Shown: piece after piece, positions 1 through 5,055 of the stretch
Layout of the letters: each line of letters starts with the position of its first letter
Numbering within the stretch: position 1 is the first letter of the stretch
Origin: Alphaproteobacteria bacterium
GTDB lineage: Bacteria; Pseudomonadota; Alphaproteobacteria; DAOWDM01
Reading direction: 5' to 3'
DNA length: 6,940 nucleotides
Assembly: GCA_030639035.1 (NCBI GenBank)
Contig: DAOWDM010000053.1
Location: forward strand, 1-6,940
Position numbers and translations under genes: made by a program
Notes under the pieces: model-generated
What the model saw: the letters and a program-made list of their open reading frames with translations, nothing else
The model's database searches: none
What the model was told of the DNA's origin: nothing

Positions 1-742
1 AACGGTGGTCATAAAGTCCGAAAAGAACGCCTGCTCCAATATCGTCGATTCCTGCTTCTTGAGCTCTGTGGAAAGCGTTTAAACGCCACGTGTAATCTCT
101 TTTTATTCCTCCACGATGTACTTTTTTATATGTTTCTTTGTGATACGTTTCTTGAAAACACTGGTAAGTTCCGATTCCGACTTCTTTTAATTTTTTAAAC
201 TCTTCAACACTCAAAGGAGCACAATTGATATTTGCTCTTCTTATTTCCCCATTTCCAGATTTTGTCTTGTAGGTTGTTTTTATAGTTTCAACCATCCAGT
301 CTATATCGTTTTTAGGGTGCTCTCCATAGACAAGCAGGACTCTTTTATGCCCCATATCCTCGATTGCCCTAACATCTTTAGCCAGTTCTTCCATTTTTAA
401 TGTTTTTCTTTTTAAATCACTGTTGGTGCTGGCAAAACCACAGTAAGCACAGTCGTTTGCACATTCGTTGCTTACATAAAGAGGAGCAAAAAGAACCATT
501 CTTTTGCCGTAAATGTGGAGTTTGATTTCTTTCGCTGTTTGAAATATCAGCTCATCTAGTTCTTTGTCGGTGTTTTGAAGAAGAACAGCCGTATCTTTGA
601 TACTGAGTCCTTTTGCTTCTTTTGCCTTAGCTATCGTTTCTTTTACAAGAGCCTCTGATGGAGATTCTGTTTCATTCAGCATGTCCCAGATATTATCTTC
701 ATTTATGAAATCTGTTTCAGTTTTTGAATTTTTTGCATTCAT
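1..742 (-). CDS. hydG: [FeFe]-hydrogenase H-cluster radical SAM maturase HydG, 5' part only
   Basis: HydG is a cytoplasmic radical SAM enzyme that cleaves tyrosine to p-cresol and converts the remainder to the CO and CN ligands of the H-cluster. The 247 residues visible here contain the SAM cluster motif CANDCAYCGF (Cys94, Cys98, Cys101; CX3CX2C, as in HydG and ThiH). HydG-typical blocks follow: GHKRVLLVYGEHP (131-143), GIGTYQCFQETYH (189-201) and AGIDDIGAGVLFGLYD (230-245). The start is ATG at 742-740, with AAAGGG (756-751) 8 nt upstream. The family is usually about 470 residues, so the C-terminal half, including its second Fe-S site, lies beyond the left edge; the gene is cut by the window, not broken. 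ThiH is the nearest relative, but the QETYH and GIDD blocks and the hydCBA operon nearby favour HydG. It is transcribed away from the structural genes. Confidence 0.95.
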   Translation of the reverse strand, partial: MNAKNSKTETDFINEDNIWDMLNETESPSEALVKETIAKAKEAKGLSIKDTAVLLQNTDKELDELIFQTAKEIKLHIYGKRMVLFAPLYVSNECANDCAYCGFASTNSDLKRKTLKMEELAKDVRAIEDMGHKRVLLVYGEHPKNDIDWMVETIKTTYKTKSGNGEIRRANINCAPLSVEEFKKLKEVGIGTYQCFQETYHKETYKKVHRGGIKRDYTWRLNAFHRAQEAGIDDIGAGVLFGLYDHR

Positions 743-792
743 TGTCTTATCCCTTTTCAGCAAGACTTTATAAATTAAGGCAGTTGCTTTTT

Positions 793-819
793 TTTATACC
801 TTAGCCTTATTAATATCAA
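793..819 (-). promoter_or_regulatory. candidate sigma70-type promoter for hydG
   Basis: Read on the minus strand, TTGATA (819-814) and TATAAA (798-793) resemble -35 and -10 boxes about 50-75 nt upstream of the hydG start. The spacer is 15 nt, shorter than the usual 17, so the exact boxes are uncertain. The palindrome at 826-843 lies directly upstream. Confidence 0.35.
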
Positions 820-825
820 CTGTAC

Positions 826-843
826 TTACATATCAGTATGTAA
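826..843. promoter_or_regulatory. perfect inverted repeat, possible operator in the hydG/pentapeptide control region
   Basis: TTACATA-TCAG-TATGTAA is a perfect 7-bp inverted repeat around a 4-bp centre. It lies just upstream of the candidate hydG -35 box and about 60 bp upstream of the plus-strand promoter. The 18-bp 7-4-7 geometry matches redox regulators such as Rex (TTGTTAA-N4-TTAACAA), and the N4 spacing also matches FNR-type dyads, but the half-site is not a good match to either. It is followed by six T on the plus strand, yet the stem is almost entirely A/T, so a terminator is unlikely. A role as a protein-binding site is inference. Confidence 0.4.
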
Positions 844-902
844 TTTTTTCAATTGTTTTCTTAATCAAAATGTTAAAAAGGCAGAGAACTAGAGCAAAAA
901 AC

Positions 903-931
903 TTGCATTAGACGAAAAAAGCGTATATAAA
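903..931 (+). promoter_or_regulatory. candidate sigma70-type promoter for the pentapeptide-repeat genes
   Basis: TTGCAT (903-908) and TATAAA (926-931) are separated by 17 nt; the -10 box matches TATAAT at five of six positions. Transcription would start near 938, leaving a leader of about 40 nt before the ATG at 979. It could serve both pentapeptide genes, as no convincing terminator separates them. Confidence 0.5.
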
Positions 932-978
932 GTTAAAGATAGTATTAGCGAGCTGTAAAAAATAAAGGATAAAACATC

Positions 979-1599
979 ATGGGATTATTTAAGAAGGATT
1001 ACAAAATAAAAGCGATTGATGGAAGTGTTCTTTTTGAAGCAAAAGTTAAAGGCATTAAAGAGTGCGTTGAGCGTGCCGTTAAAGAAGGCGTTAGCCTTAA
1101 ATTTGCAAACCTTGAAGGGGCAAACCTTTCTGGTGCGAACCTTCGAAGTGCAGACTTTCGACAAGCGAACCTTATGAGTGTTGTTTTTGATGGCTCATCT
1201 CTTAACTCAGCTAACTTTGAAGGAGCTGATCTTACTTGCATGAATCGTGACGTTCATTCAGCTAGTTTTAAAGGGGCTAATATTGAAAGAGCTAATTTTA
1301 AAGGTGCAAAGCTTAGCCTTGTTAATTTTGAAGATGCACAAAGGGGAGGGACTGTTTTTACAGATGCCGATTTTCGTCCAAGAGGAGCAAATGCAATTAA
1401 AGAAAAAGCAGAAGCCAAAAAAAGAGAAGTAGAAATTAAAAAGATTAGCGATGCTATAGATAAGAAAACAGCAGAAGCTAAAAAAGCAGATGAAGCAGAA
1501 GATCTAGAGATGAGCCTTTCGGCAATACCTAAAGAAGAAGAATTTATAAAAATTAAAGCAATGATTGAAGCTACTAAGATAAACAATAAGAATAGATAA
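979..1599 (+). CDS. pentapeptide-repeat protein with lysine-rich C-terminal tail (paralogue A)
   Basis: This 206-residue protein has three parts. Residues 1-42 form an N-terminal module beginning MGLFKKDYKIK, with VLFEA and IKECVERAVKEGVSL. Residues 43-134 are pentapeptide repeats of the A(N/D)LXX type: nine in register (43-87), a seven-residue break (MNRDVHS, 88-94), then eight more, one of them non-conforming (AQRGG). Residues 139-175 are a run of Lys, Glu and Ala predicted by eye to be a long charged helix or coiled coil. Such repeats fold into a right-handed quadrilateral beta-helix, and some family members (Qnr, MfpA) mimic DNA and bind gyrase. There is no signal peptide or membrane segment, so it is probably cytoplasmic. 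AAAGGA (964-969) lies 9 nt before the start. Its function is unknown; it is a tandem paralogue of the next gene. Confidence 0.85.
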   Translation: MGLFKKDYKIKAIDGSVLFEAKVKGIKECVERAVKEGVSLKFANLEGANLSGANLRSADFRQANLMSVVFDGSSLNSANFEGADLTCMNRDVHSASFKGANIERANFKGAKLSLVNFEDAQRGGTVFTDADFRPRGANAIKEKAEAKKREVEIKKISDAIDKKTAEAKKADEAEDLEMSLSAIPKEEEFIKIKAMIEATKINNKNR

Positions 1600-1650
1600 A
1601 ATAATTATGTGGCTTCACAAGATAACTAACCTATACAAATAAAAAAACAT

Positions 1651-1655
1651 GAGGA
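1651..1655 (+). promoter_or_regulatory. ribosome binding site fixing the start of the second pentapeptide gene
   Basis: GAGGA sits 8 nt before the ATG at 1664. An in-frame ATG at 1649 overlaps this site and has no site of its own, so 1664 is chosen. The resulting N-terminus, MGLFNKTYQIK, aligns with MGLFKKDYKIK of the upstream paralogue, which supports the choice independently. Confidence 0.8.
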
Positions 1656-1663
1656 AAAGCTTA

Positions 1664-2278
1664 ATGGGATTATTTAATAAAACTTATCAGATAAAAAATT
1701 CTTTTGAAGAAGTTCTTTTTACATCAGACAAAGTTAAAAGCATTAAAGAGTGTGTTGAACTTGCTGTTAAAAACAATGTAAATCTTAGAATTGCAGACTT
1801 TAAAGGAGCTGACCTTAAAGGTGTAAATTTGAAAGGAGCAAAGCTTAACGGTGCTTCATTTGTAGGAGCTAAACTTACAGGAGCTAATTTTGAATCTGCT
1901 TCACTTTGGGGAGCAGTCTTTAAGAAAGCTAATCTTAAAGGAGCAAATTTCGAAGGATCTGATTGCCGTTCAGTATTCTTTTTAGATGCGAATCTTGAAG
2001 GAGCTAATTTTAAAGGAGCTGATTTTGAGAGTAATTCTTTCCATAAAGCTAATCTTGAAAAAGCCAGTTTTGAAGGAGTTGATTTTAAAGGTGGATATTT
2101 GACAGAAGCGAATCTTAACGAAACTAATTTTAATGGTGCAAGCTTTACTGACATAGAATTTTCAAGTGATAAAATTAAAAAAGACTGTATTCGCAAATCT
2201 AAAAAAGGTTCTGACACAGAAAAAATCGCAAAAGCTCAAGCTATGATCAAAGCTGCCATGGCTAACAGTAAAAGATAA
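1664..2278 (+). CDS. pentapeptide-repeat protein with 25 uninterrupted repeats (paralogue B)
   Basis: This 204-residue protein shares its N-terminal module with the upstream gene: MGLF, YQIK, VLF, VKSIKECVELAVK. Residues 44-168 are 25 consecutive five-residue repeats with no break in register (for example ADFKG, ADLKG, ANLEG, ANFKG), enough for about six turns of a quadrilateral beta-helix. A short basic tail follows (169-204), ending AQAMIKAAMANSKR, which resembles the IKAMIEATKINNKNR end of paralogue A. The long charged helix of A is missing. No signal peptide or membrane segment is visible, so a cytoplasmic location is likely. The 64-nt gap after the first gene and the shared orientation suggest co-transcription. 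Function is unknown. Gyrase protection or binding to another DNA-associated protein is known for some family members but not shown here. Confidence 0.87.
   Translation: MGLFNKTYQIKNSFEEVLFTSDKVKSIKECVELAVKNNVNLRIADFKGADLKGVNLKGAKLNGASFVGAKLTGANFESASLWGAVFKKANLKGANFEGSDCRSVFFLDANLEGANFKGADFESNSFHKANLEKASFEGVDFKGGYLTEANLNETNFNGASFTDIEFSSDKIKKDCIRKSKKGSDTEKIAKAQAMIKAAMANSKR
1793..2167 (+). repeat. array of 25 degenerate 15-bp coding repeats
   Basis: Each 15-bp unit encodes one pentapeptide, close to GCTAATCTTAAAGGA or GCTAATTTTGAAGGA. Several neighbouring units are nearly identical at the DNA level (for example around 1990-2030), so copy number could change by slippage or recombination. A shorter, more diverged array lies at 1105-1380 in the upstream paralogue. 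Confidence 0.8.
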
Positions 2279-2315
2279 AATTCATAGAATAAAAGGTTTG
2301 CCAACAGTGTAATTT

Positions 2316-2612
2316 GGGGGCTGTAGTAGATTAGAGTTTTAAAAGCACCATTTTTTGAGCATTTTTAACTGCTCTTTTGGTGAACCATAATTAAACCTAA
2401 ACTCACTAATATCTAATGCGTTATAAAGATCAATAGCAATCAGTATAAACAATGCTGTCAGGTACGATTTCCCGCCGTATTATAGGCATTAGAGTTGCTG
2501 TTTTCGTGTCATCAATTATTTCGTGTAGACTTTTCCTTTACGCTAAAATGCCAATAAATAACTTTGCGAATTTTATGATAAAACAAAGTCGCTAATCGCT
2601 ACTATATCAAGC
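2316..2612. mobile_element. decayed insertion sequence remnant, IS1595 family (IS1016-like)
   Basis: This roughly 300-bp element lies between the pentapeptide genes and the hydrogenase promoter. Its left end, GGGGGCTGTAGTAGATTAG (2316-2334), and its right end read on the minus strand, GATATAGTAGCGATTAG (2608-2592), look like diverged terminal inverted repeats sharing TAGTAG and GATTAG. Between them, minus-strand transposase fragments survive in several frames. Intact members of this family carry a transposase gene of very roughly 650 bp, so more than half is missing. No matching 8-bp target duplication is visible, and the outer limits are approximate, especially on the right. Confidence 0.6.
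2339..2567 (-). pseudogene. IS1595-family (IS1016-like, ISXO2-type) transposase, multiply broken
   Basis: Read from right to left on the minus strand, pieces of an ISXO2-type DDE transposase appear in order. First come KLFIGIL and RKGKVYTK (to 2519). After a one-base loss, IDDTKTATLMPIIRREI and VPDSIVYTDCY follow (2516-2433), including the YTD catalytic aspartate motif. Then come a TGA stop (2432-2430) where Arg is usual and a one-base insertion (2426). YNALDISEF follows, joined directly to RFNYGSPKEQLKMLKKWCF and a stop at 2341-2339. The family normally has over 60 residues between those last two blocks, including the HINGIENFW region with the third catalytic residue, so an internal deletion removed them. 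The first 100 or so residues are also absent. The gene cannot encode a working enzyme. Identification rests on recalled family sequence, not a search. Confidence 0.72.
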
Positions 2613-2693
2613 AAAAATTACAATCAAAGTGTTTAATAGTTTTTTCAGCAGAATCAATAACAAAACGTTTTTAATAAATTTTATTTTTAATCT

Positions 2694-2723
2694 TTTATAT
2701 CGTACAAAAAAAGTATATATAAT
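2694..2723 (+). promoter_or_regulatory. promoter candidate for hydCBA
   Basis: TATAAT at 2718-2723 is a perfect -10 box. TTTATA (2694-2699), 18 nt upstream, is a weak -35 box with four matches of six. Transcription would start near 2730, giving a leader of about 75 nt before hydC. The surrounding 150 bp are very AT-rich, so chance matches are possible. Confidence 0.5.
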
Positions 2724-2732
2724 CGGTGATAT

Positions 2733-2749
2733 TTATTTTTCTAAAATAA
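2733..2749. promoter_or_regulatory. AT-rich inverted repeat at the hydCBA transcription start
   Basis: TTATTTT-TCT-AAAATAA is a perfect 7-bp dyad with a 3-bp centre, about 10 bp after the -10 box. An operator here could block transcription initiation, but an all-A/T dyad in AT-rich DNA may be chance. It does not match the palindrome at 826-843. Confidence 0.25.
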
Positions 2750-2792
2750 GTATCTAAATATAGCGAAAACCTAATGTTTGAAGCAAAAAATT

Positions 2793-2798
2793 AAGGAG
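2793..2798 (+). promoter_or_regulatory. ribosome binding site fixing the hydC start
   Basis: AAGGAG lies 6 nt before the ATG at 2805 and only 3 nt before the adjacent ATG at 2802. An in-frame TTG at 2778 lies upstream of the site and has none of its own. The second ATG therefore fits best, with 2802 as the alternative. Confidence 0.75.
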
Positions 2799-2804
2799 AG
2801 CATG

Positions 2805-3377
2805 ATGCTCGGTCAGGAAAAAAAATCAGGGTGCTGCTACGATTCGCAGAATTTAGAAAAAACGCCTTCTAAGAAAAAGGTATTTTCAAAGACAGAACTA
2901 GCCATAAAAAAATGGAAAAAGAAACGTGGTTCTTTGATTATGGCGTTACACGAAATACAGGATCTCAAAGGATTTCTTCCTTGGGAAGATGCTGTAGAAG
3001 TTGCTGAGGGAATGAATGTTCCTCTGGCTCGTGTATATGAAGTTCTTACATTCTATAATTACTTCAAGCTAGAAGCTCCTGGAGATATAATAATTTCAGT
3101 ATGTTACGGAACAGCTTGCTACCTTAAAGGTGGAAAAGATGTGCTTGATGAGTTTTCAGAAAAACTTGGAATTGCTGATGGGGAATCTACTGAAGACAAA
3201 ATGTTCCATTTGCAGACAGTACGTTGCGTTGGTTGTTGTGGTCTTGCTCCCGTGGTTGTTATTAACGGAAAGACATACGGTAAAGTTCGCCCGAGCGATG
3301 TAAGAGGAATGATAGAAGAGTGGCAGGAAAAACACGCTGCAAAAAACTCAGTTGATGGAGCTAGTGATGGAGAATAA
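2805..3377 (+). CDS. hydC: NuoE-like [2Fe-2S] subunit of trimeric [FeFe]-hydrogenase
   Basis: HydC is the small thioredoxin-fold subunit that pairs with HydB in cytoplasmic HydABC complexes, like NuoE with NuoF in complex I. The 190-residue protein has a helical part (about 29-90, including ALHEIQDLKGFLPWEDAVEVA) typical of the 24-kDa subunit family. A thioredoxin-like domain follows, with all four cluster ligands: CYGTAC (Cys100, Cys105) and CVGCCGLAP (Cys141, Cys145). The roughly 28-residue N-terminus is Lys-rich and holds an extra Cys10-Cys11 pair of unknown role. It is the first gene of hydC-hydB-hydA and overlaps hydB by 11 nt, suggesting translational coupling. The symbol follows Thermotoga usage; nuoE-like is an equally valid label. 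Confidence 0.93.
   Translation: MLGQEKKSGCCYDSQNLEKTPSKKKVFSKTELAIKKWKKKRGSLIMALHEIQDLKGFLPWEDAVEVAEGMNVPLARVYEVLTFYNYFKLEAPGDIIISVCYGTACYLKGGKDVLDEFSEKLGIADGESTEDKMFHLQTVRCVGCCGLAPVVVINGKTYGKVRPSDVRGMIEEWQEKHAAKNSVDGASDGE
3357..3360 (+). promoter_or_regulatory. ribosome binding site fixing the hydB start inside hydC
   Basis: GGAG lies 6 nt before the ATG at 3367. Upstream in-frame candidates (TTG 3352, ATG 3355) precede or overlap this site and lack one of their own. The chosen start gives an 11-nt overlap with hydC. Confidence 0.7.
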
Positions 3378-5055
3378 AGCAAAACAAGACGCAGCAATGT
3401 TAGCAAAGCTTGATGAAGCGGCTGACAATCAGCGGAAAAAACATAAAAGCTATAAATGTCAGATTCTCATCTGTAACAGCACAAGCTGTCGTTCTTCTGA
3501 AGGTAAAGAAGTTATAGAAGCTTTGGGAGAATGTGTAAAATCTCATGAGTTGACAGAAATAGTTGAAATCATACCTACAGGGTGCATGGGATTATGTGCA
3601 AAAGGTCCTCTTGTACGTGTTGAATTGGCAGGTAAAAATCCTGTCATTTACAAACACGTAAACCCTATGCTGGCACGTCTTATTCTTGCACAGCATGTAA
3701 TGATGGCATTAAAACATAAAGGTGATTTTCAGCTTCCAGATTTTTTGAAGGAGCATACTCTTCCTATAGACATGCCTTTCTTTGCAAAACAAACAAAAAT
3801 TGCTTTGGACAATGTAGGTATAATCAATCCTGATTCGATTGAAGATTATCTTTCAAGAGGTGGATACGAATCCTTTAGAAAAGTCCTGACAATGACTCCT
3901 TCTGAAGTTATTGACGAAATCAAAAAAAGTGGTTTGCGTGGTCGTGGCGGAGGCGGTTTCCCTACAGGCTTGAAATGGGATTTTGCAAACAAAAGTGAAG
4001 GTGATGAGAAATTCATCATTTGTAACGGTGACGAAGGCGACCCAGGTGCATACATGGATTCTGGTCTGCTCGAAGGCGACCCGCATGCTGTTCTTGAAGG
4101 AATGATGATTGGGGCTTATGCTCAAAAAGCAACTACAGGTTGGTTCTACATTCGTGCAGAATATCCTCTTGCCGTTGAAAGACTTACAAAAGCAATAAAA
4201 CATGCAAGAAAATATCGTTTGCTTGGAAAAGATATTCTAGGAAGCGGTTTTGACTTCAACTGTGAAGTTCGTCTTGGTGCTGGTGCATTTGTTTGTGGTG
4301 AAGAAACTGCATTGATTGCATCAATCGAAGGTAAAAGAGGGACTCCTCGTCCTCGTCCTCCATATCCTACAGAAAGCGGATTGTGGGGCAAACCTTCAAG
4401 TATCAACAATGTAGAAACATTTGCTAATATCCCAAAAATCATTCGTATGGGTGCAGATAAATACTATGCAATTGGTTCTGATAAGAGTAAGGGAACAAAA
4501 GTTTTTGCTCTGACAGGTCGTGTTGAAAACGGCGGACTTGTTGAAGTTCCAATGGGTATGTCAATCAAGGAAATCGTAAGCGATATCGGTGGCGGTGTTG
4601 CTGACGGCAAACAGCTTAAAGCTGTTCAGACTGGCGGACCTTCTGGCGGTGTTATTCCTACTTACCTGCATGATCTTCCTGTTTGTTATGACAAGCTTAA
4701 AGAAGTCGGCTCAATTATGGGTTCTGGCGGAATGATTGTCATGGATAATGATGACAGCATGGTGGAAATTGCAAAATTCTATCTTGGTTTTACTGTCGAA
4801 GAATCATGCGGAAAATGTTCTCCTTGTCGTATAGGCGGAACACAAATGCTGCGTATTCTTGAAAGAATTTCCGAAGGAAAAGGCAAAAAAGAAGATATTG
4901 ATAAGCTGAAACGTTTGTCATTTGCAATGCAAAAAGCCTCTTTGTGCGGGCTTGGTCAGACTTCACCAAATCCTGTTCTTTCCACACTCAAATTCTTTGA
5001 AGAAGAGTATATGGAAAAAATGACGGAAGAAGCTAATGATGAGGAAGTAAAATGA
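3367..5055 (+). CDS. hydB: NuoF-like flavoprotein subunit of trimeric [FeFe]-hydrogenase, lacking the C-terminal ferredoxin domain
   Basis: HydB carries the FMN and NAD(H) site of the complex. The 562-residue protein begins with a thioredoxin-like [2Fe-2S] domain (about 30-115; Cys36 and Cys41 in CNSTSC, Cys73 and Cys77 in CMGLC). The NuoF core follows, with the glycine-rich nucleotide loop GLRGRGGGGFPTGLKW (189-204), NGDEGDPGAYMD (220-231) and GAGAFVCGEETALIASIEG (304-322). After an SLBB region (about 375-440) comes the N3-type [4Fe-4S] motif CGKCSPCRIG (Cys481, 484, 487) with Cys527. The protein ends about 35 residues later with no more cysteines. The Thermotoga-type subunit continues into a 2x[4Fe-4S] ferredoxin domain, absent here. 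Its stop overlaps the hydA start as ATGA. NADH or NADPH preference cannot be read from sequence. Confidence 0.95.
   Translation: MENKAKQDAAMLAKLDEAADNQRKKHKSYKCQILICNSTSCRSSEGKEVIEALGECVKSHELTEIVEIIPTGCMGLCAKGPLVRVELAGKNPVIYKHVNPMLARLILAQHVMMALKHKGDFQLPDFLKEHTLPIDMPFFAKQTKIALDNVGIINPDSIEDYLSRGGYESFRKVLTMTPSEVIDEIKKSGLRGRGGGGFPTGLKWDFANKSEGDEKFIICNGDEGDPGAYMDSGLLEGDPHAVLEGMMIGAYAQKATTGWFYIRAEYPLAVERLTKAIKHARKYRLLGKDILGSGFDFNCEVRLGAGAFVCGEETALIASIEGKRGTPRPRPPYPTESGLWGKPSSINNVETFANIPKIIRMGADKYYAIGSDKSKGTKVFALTGRVENGGLVEVPMGMSIKEIVSDIGGGVADGKQLKAVQTGGPSGGVIPTYLHDLPVCYDKLKEVGSIMGSGGMIVMDNDDSMVEIAKFYLGFTVEESCGKCSPCRIGGTQMLRILERISEGKGKKEDIDKLKRLSFAMQKASLCGLGQTSPNPVLSTLKFFEEEYMEKMTEEANDEEVK

Noticed and set aside
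1..742. HydG as the thiamine enzyme ThiH.
   Set aside because: ThiH has the same CX3CX2C motif, but the GEHP, GTYQxFQETYH and AGIDDIGxGVLFGLYD blocks and the neighbouring hydrogenase operon fit HydG.
743..978. Riboswitch or small RNA in the divergent intergenic region.
   Set aside because: No multi-stem structure or known conserved core is visible beyond the single A/T-rich palindrome and the promoter-like boxes.
1687..2217. Long open frame of 176 codons on the minus strand across the second pentapeptide gene, and a similar one at 1254-1586.
   Set aside because: These are antisense shadows of the 15-bp coding repeats: the periodic plus-strand codons keep the minus frame free of stops. No ribosome binding site or family resemblance supports them.
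2346..2382. Hairpin CACCA/TGGTG and GAGCA/TGCTC with T-rich internal loops, a possible terminator for the pentapeptide genes.
   Set aside because: It has a large T/T internal loop and no T tail after it, and it falls in the C-terminal transposase fragment, which explains the sequence.
2308..2622. TGTAATTT left of the IS remnant and AAATTACA right of it, as a possible target duplication.
   Set aside because: The two 8-mers are inverted, whereas target duplications are direct repeats. In AT-rich DNA this is probably chance.
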